From positions 5,166,954-5,230,953 of the forward strand of contig CM021316.1 of NCBI GenBank assembly GCA_010645155.1: a stretch of 64,000 nucleotides of DNA. Reading direction: 5' to 3'. A model generated the notes under the pieces. It saw nothing but the letters and a program-made list of their open reading frames with translations. It made no database searches and had not been told where the DNA came from. Origin of the DNA: Tigriopus japonicus (taxonomy: Eukaryota; Arthropoda; Copepoda; Harpacticoida; Harpacticidae). Each line of letters opens with the position of its first letter. Position 1 is the first letter of the stretch. The translations under genes and the position numbers were made by a program. Positions 25,290-37,800 of the stretch are shown here, one piece after another.

Positions 25290-26063
25290 GTTTGAGAGTT
25301 TTACGACAATTTGCCAAAGATTTTATATAGCTTTTCAACATTGCAAAAACAAATTATATTTTCAAGTTTTGGAGTTTCTGTCAAAATAGTTCAAAATAAT
25401 ATAAAATCTCATTTAAAAAACACTTACAATAAATTTTGCGATGAAAAATCTTTTGCAATGTCAAAGACATTCCAAGTTGGTTAATGCTTGGAAGTTTTGA
25501 AAAATTTGGTTGATGTTTCAAGTTTCACTTTTAGTCTATTTTGAACATGATCCTTCAAGAAATCGTAAATTTGAATATGAATTTGTTAGACATATCTATT
25601 TGTAATTTTCCGAAAATCTTGTTTAGGTGCTTTTTAAGTGAGTTTTTATATTATTTTGAGCTATTTTGACAAAAACTCTAAAACTCAAAAAATATTTATT
25701 TTTGCGAATTTGAAAAGCTAAATGAAATCTTTGGGAATTTGTTTTCTTCATATAACTGTGACGTTTTTCGGCTTTTTGGTGTTAAAAATGGACCATGCAA
25801 AGTCAAATAACTCAGCTGCTGATGAATGTATTTTTGTTTAATTTGAATTCAACACGTAACTAAATGGTCTGTGAATATGGATTAAATGGTTTATCAAAAA
25901 ATGTTGTAATTAATAGGCTTTTCGGTATATCCTTTTCCCTAGACCTAAAATTATATAATACAATAAAAGTAAAGTTGTTCCCCATTGAATTGTGGGTCCA
26001 AAAAATGCCAGGATGTTTTTGGGTATTTCGATCCAAAACCAAAAGGTCATTCGAAACACCGTG
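25290..26063. mobile_element. foldback repeat element, copy 2 (5' arm truncated)
   Basis: This is the second member of the family seen at 14418-15150. The left part (about 25290-25600) matches copy 1 in the same orientation. The right part (about 25610-26063) is its inverse, including a block near 25740 (TTTTTCGGCTTTTTGG) matching the inverse of the block near 14700. The element therefore folds back on itself around a centre near 25500. It closes with CATTCGAAACACCGTG. Confidence 0.65.
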
Positions 26064-27460
26064 ATAGGTAGTTAGGTACCAAACAGTCGCAATTTCCATA
26101 TTCAGTGCATACGTTGCGTTTTTACGAATGAAAAAAACGCAGCTTATGTTCTGAGACTTTACTCGAGCTTGGTTATTTTTACATTGTCTCACTATGCTTC
26201 TACTATACTTCCAAATGTGCTTAACAACTGATCTAATGTCATGCAAAATGTTACCTCTTCTTCATGTTCAAAATTTCTAAGATTTATGTGTCTTGATTCT
26301 GAGCGATGTCATTGACATGCAAGATATTTACCCGTCTTCTTCATGTAAAATAATTGGAGATTTTTGTGGATCCTTCATCCTCCTAAAAGGAGGAAAATGT
26401 TTGACGTGTGATCTGCAAGTGAATCCTACGTCCAATTGTGTCATCAAACGTAAGGAGAGAAATTTGTATGCATAGGTACGTACGCTTTCGTTCCACAAGA
26501 CGACCTCGATTTTCTTGCATTTATTTGCCTTGTCTTAATGATGCTCTCTCACGTGAATGAGGGGAAACCGAGGCCGCCAACCAACCAACCAACCAACCTA
26601 CTGATTCCACCATTTTAACCACGATATTCCTTCATTCATTTTCCCACGTATCCTAATGAAAAAAGTTGTACTCTACTTCCAAAACTTCACGGGTTGTCTG
26701 CTCATAAATCACATTTAGAACTTAATTTAAGAGTTATTAATCTCCTAAATGAAGTTTTCAAACCTTTCTGAGGAGTTCAATTCAACACTCGTCTCTTTTT
26801 CGCCATTCTGTCCAACTTATTTACCAAGCATGTATGAACTCGTGCTTGCAAAGCTAAACCAAAAATGTGTAATGATTTATTTATTAAATAATGAACGTAT
26901 TTTGTTTAAGGGTTGAAACTGAAACCTACATGTACGAAATGAAGGTTTTTTTAAGTTAAGCAAACCTTCAGTGAAAGCAACAGCTTGGCACGAGCACCAA
27001 TGAAGCAATGCACTTTGGAAGCTTAACATAATCACGAATTGCATTGCAAGAAGATTGAGAAATAATAGACCATACGTGATCGAATTAGACTTTAAGATTT
27101 TCCTTCAAGCAAAGAGCCAACAATCGGATACAAAGAAGAAATAACTTGTGCGGCATGTTGTAAACCACTCTTTTCTATCGGTTCATCATGTTCCATTTGA
27201 AGGAAGATGTGGTGATTAACCTTTGAAAAAAAAAGCCACTGGCTTGCTTAGGCTTAGGATCCATGTTTCCGAACATCTTGGTTCTTTGTATGAGTATTGT
27301 GGCATAAAATGTCCTCACATCGTCTTCTGTCTTGAACTAGAAGATCCAAAATTTCAGACCCTAGTCACGTGTTGTGGAACATGTAAGCCTTGGGAAATTC
27401 ATCTGGAATGAACGAGGACGGACATCCCACTTTCTGGATCGGAAAATGTATACTCTACAT
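26064..27460. other. no gene recognised; probable region of DHODH first exon
   Basis: The dihydroorotate dehydrogenase exon at 27729 starts after a splice acceptor, so its initiator exon must lie upstream. I could not choose one in this stretch. An (AACC)n run lies at 26577-26599. The last 8 bases (CTCTACAT, 27453-27460) are the target duplication of the next element. Confidence 0.4.
26577..26599. repeat. (AACC)n microsatellite
   Basis: Five to six AACC units in a row, a simple repeat upstream of the DHODH gene. Confidence 0.9.
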
Positions 27461-27682
27461 TAGGGGTCGGCAACCACTTCTGGGTCAAGGCCCACCAAAT
27501 TTGATGACATGTTGTCAAGGGCCCACTAGACAGACGTTGGTAGGTTCACGGGCCCACAAATTAACGATCAAGAGCTTTGGGCTTACCACTACTATGGATG
27601 TCTCACGGGCCCACTATTTTGGACTTTCCCCATAGCTCTTGGGCCCACATGTGGGCTGCAGACCACCGGTTGCCTACCCCTG
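27461..27682. mobile_element. hAT-type MITE, 222 bp, in front of DHODH exon 2
   Basis: The ends are TAGGGGTCGGCAACC and (reverse complement) CAGGGGTAGGCAACC. They are flanked by a perfect 8-bp duplication, CTCTACAT, at 27453-27460 and 27683-27690. Repeated GGGCCCAC blocks occur internally. There is no coding capacity. It ends only 46 bp before the DHODH exon 2 acceptor, so it probably lies in intron 1. A diverged inverted relative sits in the last DHODH intron near 31.04-31.27 kb. Confidence 0.9.
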
Positions 27683-27728
27683 CTCTACATAAAACCCTCC
27701 ATCGTATCGTTGTGTCTATACTTTGCAG

Positions 27729-30700
27729 ACCAAGTTGAGGAATCTTGTGGCCTTATCTGGAGCTGGAACGGTGGTGTTCACGGGGATCTGCGTTTACAAG
27801 GAGAACGCGAAGTTCTATTCAAACGTAATCATGCCTACAGTGCATAGGATTTTGGAGCCTGAGACCGCCCATAACTTGGCTGTTGCTACCCTGGAACGAA
27901 GACTTTTGCCTAAATCGAAGTTTAAGGATCCGGAAAATTTGGTAAGCTGCAGAAGCGTGATAAAAAGAAAATTGTATGAATGGGTGCCACAACTCAATAT
28001 TTCTGACATCCAATAATGGTCATGGCTACTATTCAACGTTAGAAATTGGACAAAGCCTGAATCTCACAGTGCTATTGTATTATTTACCAAAAAAGCAGTA
28101 TCGAGGAATGGCGTAAACGTGTGTGTGGCTTACCTACAGTTCATTACAATTTCCAAGATTATGACAACACGAAGATAGAAGCACGGAAAAGCAATTTGGA
28201 CAGGGATTTCCCTCGTTCTACACCAAACAATCAAAATAAAGACGTGAGCAAAATCCCAAGGATTAAACCATGAGTACATCTATGGTTCAGGAGTGGGTGG
28301 TTGTTGAGATTTCATCTGGAAGGCCTCTTTTTTATTGCACGGTCAAAACGAGCAAGAAAACGTTTTTAGGCGTCGTCTTGAAAGGCTCTTCTCTCGTTAC
28401 TGGCACAAAAGCGACAAAAAACCAATCATTGTGCTACAGAAAGTTTCTGAAAGTTATCTCTTAATACTAGTTCCAAATTTTTCCAACTTGTGGCTTGCTT
28501 TGCCAAGAAACCAAACACTCGATCGTGGAGGAAACTCCTGTAGGAGCTCAATTTCTTTGATTTTTAACGCCTTTCTCCATAGTTGCGTCGTACGTTGGTT
28601 TCTTGTTTATTTCCATTGGCAAACTTTAGAATATATTTAGGAGAGTACGAAAAGAAACAAATCAGAAACATCGGTTGAATCCTAAAGGATTCCACCAATG
28701 CTAAGGAGAAAATTTGACCTTCCATATTTGAACCTAATATCCCACGTAGCCAATTAGTGGTCGTGCTTGGCAGTTCACAATGGGCTGAGTTGCTGAGTTT
28801 CCGTCAAAAGTAACGCTTCATTAATCTAAGATTAGCGTGGGCCTCACATGAGGCATTGGATCTTGGTTGTTAGAAAGTTGCGTGTAATGCGAACCATGTT
28901 CAAGCTGAAACCAGCTGAGTACACTCATTAATCGTCGTTTCTGGCCGAGACATCAGCCAAACCAACTTCCCAACCCACACTGCCAAGATACATATCCCTA
29001 TTGGCTCTCCCTGCCCATTTATTCTTGCCTTGATGAGAGTTCCAGAGATGATGACAGCGGTCCTTTTCGGGACAGAAAACGGATCCCATTTGATCCCGTC
29101 TCAATGCCCTGATATTGAGTTTGTGTCGGTGTGATGTCCTGATCTTGCATTAAATCCATATATAAGTTGGTCTCACTTCTTTTTGTGCCTTATTTTGAGG
29201 GAAGGAACATCTCATTGGAGCTGATAGGAGCCCAGTTTTTCTGCTGAATTGAGCCTTCCCTTTCAAGATCCTATGCCAGTCTATTGAGCCTTTGTTGCCT
29301 CTTCACTTGGCGAAAAGCTATTCTTCTTCCAAGACCCTTTGGAATACAAGCCTTTTACCTTTGAAACACCAAGCAAGCAACCGCTTTTGCTTGTCGTCGA
29401 ATGTTACGCTCTAATGGGCTCAAGTTTATGACCACGGGGGCTTGATAGAAACACATGATGCTTTTACCTCGATCCTCTTAAAAGAAAGAGGGCCTCTCCT
29501 GATTCCATTCGAACGAGTCAGATCAAATAGAATGAATGCTTATCCATTGTTGTTTTGACTTTTTCAAGACTTTTTTAAGGTACAATTCCTCTCGACTTGA
29601 CTCAAGTTATTTCCGTTGTGTGATGGTGTTGCCAGCTAGCCTTCAGAAAATGAAAAAGCCGTCAATGTTGTGATGGCATTCACGCCCCTGGCTTGTTCCA
29701 AAGTCCTTTGAGAGTTCGAGATGACACAAGGCTCCAAATGAAACGGAAGCATCCTCATCAACATGAATTGGCGGCTTTCATTAGTACATCTCTCTTTCTC
29801 CACGACATGTATCTTATAATTACAGAACGTCAATGTTCTTGGCCTCAAGTTCTCGAATCCTTTGGGAATTGCTGCTGGATTTGATAAAGACGCCAGAGCT
29901 GTATGCGGATTGTGGGATATAGGTTTTGGCTTTGTGGAGGTCGGATCGGTAACGCCACGACCTCAACCGGGAAATGACCAGCCGCGACTTTTCCGTTTGT
30001 CAGAGGACCAAGGAGTCATCAACAGGTATGTACGGATGTACTGCTGTATGTGTGAGGATAGATTAGTTGGAGCCATGTCACGATCCTCACGAACCACCGC
30101 AAACAACAGTGTGCTAAGCCAATACCATTTGTCTTGACCGTTCAATGTTTGTTGATTCTATTATTGGTGATGTAACGGGAAAAGTCTGGCGCCAAAGGCT
30201 CATCCATGCAAAGACGGATGCTCACACTTACTGTTCCCGTCGCTTTTCTCTTTAGTTCGTGAGCACGTTAGTTAGTAATATGTGCATGTTCAATTGAGCT
30301 CGATCAATCAAGCGCACTCGCCGTCTTTAATGGAAATGTGCTGAATAACGATGAGCCAATTATCCTCCTTCATTCATTTGGACTCCCATTCAGATTTGGC
30401 TTCAATAGTGAGGGCCACGATGTTGTTTTGGCCCGGGTTAAAGCCCTCAAAGCTGCCAATCCCGAAGCCATTTTGGGCGTCAATCTGGGAAAGAATAAGA
30501 CTTCACCCGATGCGGCCCAAGACTATGCCCAAGGAGTCAAAGTTTTTGGCCCTTGGGCGGACTACCTTGTCATCAACGTGTCAAGTCCTAACACTCCGGG
30601 TCTGAGATCGCTGCAAGGTCGGGAGGAGTTGAAAAAAATAATTGGAACAGTCATGGAAGCGAGAAGCCAAATGTCCCGAAAAGTTCCCATTTTGTTAAAA

Positions 30701-33581
30701 GTTGCGCCTGATCTCACCAAAGAAGATAGAGAGGACATCGTTCATGTTGTCAATTCCAAAGAGGTTTGAAGAAGTTCAGTATCGTCTTTGTACGCTAGTG
30801 TTGGAATTAACACGTTTTATTTCAGTTCCAAATTGACGGTCTAATTGTCAGCAACACAACGACTTCCCGTCCGAACAATCTTCAAAGCAAATGGCAAACG
30901 GAAAGCGGTGGTTTGAGTGGCAAACCTTTGCGCGAGAAATCAACGCAGACTATAAGAGAGTTTTACAAGCTTACGCAAGGTTAGTGATTTATCCTTGTAT
31001 CATTGTGTCATATGCGTTTGTTTACCTTTGAGGTACCCAAAATCGGGGGTCGGTAATCAACTGGCCGCGGCCCACATGTGGGCCTAGATGCAAGAAGGAA
31101 ATTCCTAAATAGTCGCTCTAAGAGCTATCCATAGTACTGTACTCGTAGGCTCAGAGCTCTTTGAACGTTAATTTGTGGGCCCATGAACCTATCAGCATCT
31201 GTATGGTGGACCCTGACCACTCGAAATCAAATTTGGTGGGCTTTGACCCTAAAGATCTTTAACCAGATCCACCAAAAAGTTTACAATCGTCATGTCATTT
31301 GGCCCAGACATAGACCACTGTATTACCTAGTTTTCTTTTAATTGTTTTAAAAGTTTTTGTTTAAAAGATGGTAGCTTCAAATTTTATCGTGTTTGGTCCC
31401 ATTCAAGGGTTTGTTTTGTTTGTTTGTTAAGGAGTCAGTGGATCACTGATAATGGGTGTTCCATGAAGGAATATTCCCGCTCCTTGCCACTTTTTGGTTG
31501 ACAATGGTGTATATTGGTAGTTGACTGCATTGAAAGACGGTTCAACGCTAAGTTTTGACTCCAAAGAGTTAAGTTTTGAGGGTAGCAGTCAGCCGGGAAC
31601 CTATTGAAATACCTAATATTTGAAAACTTTGTCAATACATATTATAAACTTACTTAGATTCATGTTGAACTGAAATTAATTGAAAATATATTGATCAGCT
31701 GTTGAGTTATTTGAGTTACCCAAACTATTTTTGAGTCCAAACGGGGAAATAAACCGCTTGGAGTGTCACATACTCGGTAATCATTTTTGGTCCATTTTTG
31801 GATGTGGTCCATCGAGAACTATAAAATTGGTTCAATAAGTTTTCTTCAATTTTCAGTTGAATAAACAATTTTTGTCATATTTGAATGATTGAACCATAGT
31901 TATTCAAAAACTGTATTTTGAGTGTGCTTTTACTAATGATTAGGGCTTGGATAAAGTTGCTGTTTTTGACAAAAAAGTTGCACTCAATTCAAAGAAAGTT
32001 GCTATTTTCTGGCCTTAAAATGTTACAGATTTATGTAAAAATGTCTTTAACCTTTGGCTTCCTTAAGAACGCAGTTTTGCTTTTCACAAATGATTGTAGA
32101 AATAAATAACATTAATGTTTTGAGAAGATCTTGAAAAAGTACTTGTTAAAGATATATTTCGATCAAACATCTGCAAAATTTTAGTGATCGAGGCAAAAAA
32201 GTGCCAAAAGTTGCTGTTTGTTGTGAAAAAAAAATCGAAAACTTGCAAATTTTGATTGAAATATGCAAAAGCTGCAATTTTTGGTGCAAGTTGCATTTAG
32301 CAACTGTATCCGGGCCCTTTTTATAATAATCGCCTAAGAGCAAGGAATGCTCTTTATGAAACACTCTACTCTTTAAAAGATTAGTGTAGGCGAGTTGAAA
32401 ATGGTGTATGAGCCTGAACATTTCATAAATTTTCTGAAGGTCTAAAGAAAAATCTTGTTTTCATTTATCTTTTGTGATTAAGAGGCAGACTTTTCAAGGA
32501 GTCTCCAATGCTTAATGCTCGTACGTGTATGCATTGAGTAGCTTGATTTCAACGCGGCTTTTCTACTTAGGGTTTGAATGAACTTGCCAAAACCCTCTTC
32601 CTCTTCCCTCCCATCCGGCTTCCCTCTTTCAATGTCACCTTCAAGGGAGTCGAACTCGAAAGAGTTAACGAGTACAAATATCTTTGAGTGAAGTTTACCT
32701 CTCAATTGTCGTTCTCATCCCACCTTCAAGATGTGAATAATAGAGCCAGATCTAAGATTGGATTTCTCTTTCCAAGATTGAACATTTGTGATCTCCCGCT
32801 CCATCTTGTGTTGCGTATTTTTCGAACATTCATATTACCAATGTATGAATATGCTTTACCAATTTGGATAACAGGGTCCATCTCGAAGTCCACTTGGGAA
32901 GCCCTCAACGCCGTCTTCTCCAAGTATCTGAAAAGATACTTGGGGATTCCCTTTTCCTCAAACAATTCTACGGTACATTTTCTCACTCAAACCTACCCCC
33001 TCAATACCTTGCTGGAAAACCTCTCCTGCCAACGGGTGGCGGGAATCAAGATTGGAGATGGCTTTAACGGCCTGCAAATATCACTTTTTAACGACATTCC
33101 ATCCCTGCGTTACCATCCATTTCGTGTATAAAGAAATATCGAAGCACCTTCAACAATTCTAACCAACCAACTTTTCAAGGAATGAGGAGTATAAAAAGTT
33201 GTCGTAATTTGTGTTTATCGTAATAGCCTGAAATAAATGGCTAGCCAAAATCGAAGGAACTCAGTAAAAAAGATGAGATTAGAGCAAGTATATGTCTTGA
33301 AAAAGGAAAGTCTTGTAGTTTTCATTTTAAGTTGGATGGATAACTCAGTCTTTTATTCAACAGGCACGATTCCCATCATCGGCGTAGGTGGCATTTTTAA
33401 CGGAAAAGATGCGCTGGAGAAGATTCAAGCCGGAGCCAGTTTAATTCAAATCTACTCCTCCATGGTTTTCGAAGGGCCAACTATTGTTACCACCATCAAA
33501 TCCGAACTGTCCCAAATTATGGCTCAAAATCAAATCACCAATCTTTCTGACCTCATTGGATCCGAGCACAAACCGAAATAA
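27729..33581 (+). CDS. DHODH: dihydroorotate dehydrogenase (quinone), mitochondrial; exons 2-6
   Basis: Class 2 DHODH of the inner mitochondrial membrane, which oxidises dihydroorotate to orotate with ubiquinone in pyrimidine synthesis. Exons: 27729-27941, 29826-30025, 30394-30763, 30826-30979 and 33364-33581 (stop TAA); phases 0, 2, 0, 1 all fit and give 384 residues plus a missing start exon. Visible parts: membrane helix ([17 protein letters not shown]); the quinone-tunnel helices ([14 protein letters not shown]); FMN barrel motifs ([28 protein letters not shown]); the class 2 catalytic Ser motif [19 protein letters not shown]; and the phosphate-binding IPIIGVGGI and GASLIQIYS. The last intron (2.4 kb) has absorbed several repeats. 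The stop codon overlaps an AATAAA hexamer (33577-33582). The initiator exon was not identified. Confidence 0.95.
31043..31265. mobile_element. diverged MITE related to 27461-27682, inverted
   Basis: It opens with GGGGGTCGGTAATCAACTGG, and then contains GCCCACATGTGGGCC near the left end. In the 27.46-kb copy that block lies near the right end, so the orientation is reversed. The blocks GTTAATTTGTGGGCCC and AAATTTGGTGGGC are also shared in inverse. The ends are decayed and no target duplication is clear. It lies in the last intron of DHODH. Confidence 0.7.
31430..31640 (+). repeat. dispersed repeat, copy 1
   Basis: It shares an ordered set of blocks with 34190-34370: GGGTGTTCCATGAA, then a TTTTGGTTGAC-like block, GACGGTTCAACGCTAAG, TTTTGACTCCAAAGAG and GCAGTCAGCC. 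Both copies are in the plus orientation. No ends or coding capacity were recognised. Confidence 0.6.
32565..33131 (+). mobile_element. LINE reverse-transcriptase fragment, decayed
   Basis: The frame encodes a post-palm segment of a non-LTR retrotransposon: [15 protein letters not shown], then [32 protein letters not shown] and further. A TGA interrupts the motif right after EYKYL, where the family has Gly, and both ends are truncated. It is a different subfamily from the fragment at 15.2 kb (different residues around the shared [16 protein letters not shown] motif). It lies in the DHODH last intron in sense orientation. Confidence 0.85.
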
Positions 33582-34862
33582 AATACTCTTTGCTCCCTTC
33601 AGTCCCTTCACTTATACGCTTTTTAAATTGGCAGAAATTGGTCACCCCAGAAGTCTATGGGAAAGTGATGCAACAGCCGTTTCAGCTGTTGCGTGGATCA
33701 TCAGCTGTCACAGTTCAGGCTAATTTGGCCTAGCTAACTCGGCTGATGTTGTTATTCTTTCGCGCCCAGCCTGGAAAGGCGGACAAGCATGTCGTGCTAT
33801 GGACTGTTTCCCCCGGTAGAAAGTGCGAGTCAGCTATCATTTGCAATCGCCTGAAAAGTTTTCTGAAATGCACCTATGCAGAAAGGAAAAGTAGATCCAT
33901 TTTGACAATGCATTGTCCTGCATTTCTAAGTGCCGAGAAGTGATGTTTTGAACATAAAACAGCGCTAATAATACATCTATATTCCGTTTTTTGCAAGAGC
34001 ATTCTTTAAATATTTCTCCTCTAAAATGACTCAAAGGGAATAATGAAATACCTCTGTTTGTATTTAAATCCAAATAAACAATTTGAAAAAACAAAAGACA
34101 AAAATGCAATGTGGGAATCTTAATAGGTTTAATCGGGCCAAACTTGCAATCAATCTGATGTTGATCCATTTTGTAATCAGAAGTTAGTTATGCATAGGGC
34201 ACATCCCTAATAATGGTTGTTCCATGAATAATTATAAGTTCCTACCTATGTTTTGGTAGCCAGTGGGATATTTTGGGAATTGATTGTTTAAGAAGATGGT
34301 TCAAAACTAAATTTTGACTCAAACGAGTTTAGTTTAAAAGTATGCAGTCAGCCAGAGATCAAACCCCAACCTTCCTCACAACAACCTAACACAATACTTC
34401 ATGTTGTGCCTCATGTCTCATCCCTTGGTGGATTGCAACCAACTACTAATTGGTGTGTGTGTGTTGTTTCACCCTCTAAAATGTGATGGGATAGTGCTGG
34501 ATCTTTAGGCTTTCAAATATAATTAGTCATCACATTTAGTAATTCGGCAATTTCCCATTTTGCATTTAAAGTTCGTTGACAGCATGTGTAGGTGCGAACT
34601 ACATTTTTTAGTTAGTGACAACTGACTCGCACTTTCAACCGGGAGAAACAGTCCATAATGTTGTGCAGTAGTTGAAGTGGCCAGATCGACCAAAGCACAT
34701 CGTGGCCAAATCTCAAGCTCAAGGACAACGATCATTCTTCGGGTTCCGTTTCAATTTGGCCGACGTAGAGGAATCAAACCCGAGCCAACCTTGGATCGCG
34801 GATCTTTGTCATCCTCGTGCCAGTCTTCCATTGGATAATTGACGCTCTCTAAGCTCGAAATC
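33582..34862. other. DHODH-eIF5B intergenic stretch
   Basis: About 1.3 kb holding the DHODH 3' end, one copy of the dispersed repeat (34190-34370), and presumably the eIF5B promoter in its GC-richer last 150 bases. No further gene was recognised. Confidence 0.5.
34190..34370 (+). repeat. dispersed repeat, copy 2
   Basis: This is the second copy of the family at 31430-31640: GGTTGTTCCATGAATAA, ATGGTTCAAAACTAAATTT, TTTTGACTCAAACGAG and GCAGTCAGCC in the same order and orientation. It is more diverged and shorter. Confidence 0.6.
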
Positions 34863-37800
34863 ATGGGAAAGAAGCCCAAGAAGCCGGTGTCGGAATCATC
34901 AGAGGAAGAGTTGAGGTAAAAGATAGAAAGATTGAGAGAGAGAGAAATGGTGGGATCTTGAGGGTACTTTTCTGTACGTAAATAGTACCCAGATTATTGG
35001 GGAAAGGTATCAATGGATTGTTTTATTTTTATGGATTCCGTTCCATTCGGACCATCTACCAGTCATTCTCAAAGGGAAAGTGAAATGGACGGTTTGGCTT
35101 CTCCATCTTGGATGGTTAGGCTGGATTCAATCATCAGAAATGGCTTTCCGGGTCATTTAAAGCTTATCGGTTCTGGGGTAAAGAAAATATGTACAATGAT
35201 AGTCAAAAACGCAACTAAGAACAATCCGATGAAAAGAGTTATGTATTCTCTTAACATGTACTATGAAATCTTTGAGACATTTTCCGAGCCAACCCATGTT
35301 TGAGTAACGCGTTCCCCTGACCCCCGTTGGAAAATCTCATCTCTATTTTATGTGCTTTTGCAGCTACAAGGTCCCTAAACTCTATTAAACTGTTTGCTAC
35401 CCTTGGCATTGCACCATATTACACAATGATTTCGAATTTTTTAGTGGCTCAAGCTCGTCCGAGGAAGAGAAAGTCATGGAGACCAAGAAAAAGGCCCCGG
35501 CACCCAAGAAGAAGCCCAATCCCAAAATGGAGGACACGGATTCCGACTCCGAAGTTGAGGCGAAGAAGGTCGAGGTCAAAAAATCGGCCTTTGCCTTGCT
35601 CATGGATGACGACGATAGTAGTGAATCGAATGATAGTGAAAGCGATGATGAACCCGCCAAGCCCATTGCGACCAAGAAGGCCGCTCCGGTCAAAGCCAAA
35701 CCCGAACCCGCGGCTCCACCCAAAGGGGGGAAGAAAGGAAAAAAGAAGAAGCGCAAAGACGATAGTGACGAGGAGGACTTGGACAAGATGCTCGAAGAAC
35801 TGAAGCTCGAATATGAGGGGAAAAAACCGGAGAAGGCTGGAGGGGTCAATGATGCCAAAGGCACCTCTAAGAAAGACTCGAAGAAGAAAGCTGAGGCTGA
35901 GATTGAGGATGATGACGACGAGAATGATGACGACGATGAAGGAGGAGATGAAGGAGGCACGGTGAAAACGGCTGCTCAAAAGCGTAAGGAAAAGAAAGAA
36001 CGCCAAAAGCAAAAGCTGGCGGCTCAAAAAGCCAATCAAGCTCAGCAAAAAGCCAAAGCCAAGAAAGCCGAGGGAGAAGTCAAGGCGGCTGAAGTGGAAA
36101 GTAAGAAACCGACGCTGGAAGCCAAAAAATCCAACGATAGCGCGAAAGTGCCTGAAGCTCAACCGAAAGTGGATGATAATTCCGAGGCTGAACCGGAGGA
36201 TGAAGGGGACAAGAAAAAGAAGAAGAAAAGTGAGAAAGAGGACCCCAAGAAGAAGGGCAAAAAACCGGGCAAAGGGACATTAGCGGCCATGCAAGAGGCC
36301 TTGAAAAAGGTCCAGGAAGAAGAAGAACGGCTGCGGCGAGAGGAGGAGGAGAAAATTCGTCTGGAAGAGGAAGCTGAAAGGGAAAGGCTGGAGAAAAAGA
36401 AACTCGAACAAGAGAAGAAAGAAGCTAAGAAACAACGGGAAAGAGAAAAACGCGAACAACTTCGCAAAGAGGGTAAACTTCTGACTGCCAAACAGAAGGC
36501 CGAAAAGGCCCGAGTGGAAGCCACGCTCGAAGCGATGCGAGAGCATGGCTTCGAAGTGCCCAAAATTGGGGAGAAAAAGACGGCCAGACCAGGAACCCGC
36601 ATCCGAGTCAAGAAAGAAAAAACACCCACCCACGAACCCAGCAAAGAAACCACCCCCGATTCCGAGGTTAAACTCGAAGTGCCTCCAAAAAATGATGGGG
36701 ATGCTGAAGTCGAGAATAAAGAAGAGCCCGTGGAAGAAGTGGCTGATTCATGGGAGGACAAGGCCGAAGCGCTCGATAATTGGGAAGAAGCTCTCCTGGA
36801 AGATGACGGTCAGGCTGAAAAGAAGAAGGATGAAAAGGATCCTTCGCCAACCTCAAGCTCGAAAAAAGATGATGCTTCCGATGAGGAGAACGAAGACGAC
36901 AGCGAAAGTGACGACGATGAAGACGACAGCGAGGAAGAAGAAGAGGATCAAAATGAAGCCGAAAAACGTCGAGAACGTGCCATGAATCGGATCATGAAGA
37001 GACGAGAAGAAAACGAGAAAAACCGCTCGGTCGATGTTCTTCGTGCTCCTGTGGTCTGTGTATTGGGTCACGTGGACACGGGCAAGACGAAAATCTTGGA
37101 CAAGCTCCGAAGAACGCATGTTCAAGATGGCGAAGCTGGAGGAATCACCCAGCAGATCGGAGCCACCAACGTCCCCATCGAAGTCATTAAAGAGCAATGT
37201 AAAATGGTCAAAAATGTAAGTAGAGAGTTGGTAGAAGAATTTGCCTTGTTCAAAGTTAGTTTGTTTAACTTTCGCTCTTTTCTCTAGTTAAATAACAATT
37301 TGAAATTACCCGGTCTTTTGATCATTGATACCCCTGGGCACGAATCGTTCTCCAATCTCCGAGATCGTGGATCATCGCTTTGTGATATCGCCATCTTGGT
37401 TGTGGATATCATGCACAATTTGGAACCCCAGACCATCGAATCCATTAATCTTCTCAAGAAGAAAAAGACCCCCTTCGTCATTGCGTTGAACAAAGTAAGG
37501 ATTAATGTATTCCGACCCACAGAAAGAGTCCTTGGCTAAAGACTAAAGCCACTGTTCCTGCTCTTAGATCGATCGATTATATGAATGGAAACCCAACCGA
37601 CATAAGGATGTGCAAGAAGTGATTGACAATCAACAACAAAACACCAAGCTCGAATTTCAAAAACGCGCCCAAGAGGTCATCATCGCCATTGCTGAGCAAG
37701 GGTTAAACGCTGCGCTGTTCTACGAGAATCCCGACCCGAAAACCTACATCTCAATGGTCCCTACATCCGCTCATTCTGGTGATGGAATGGGCAATCTTAT

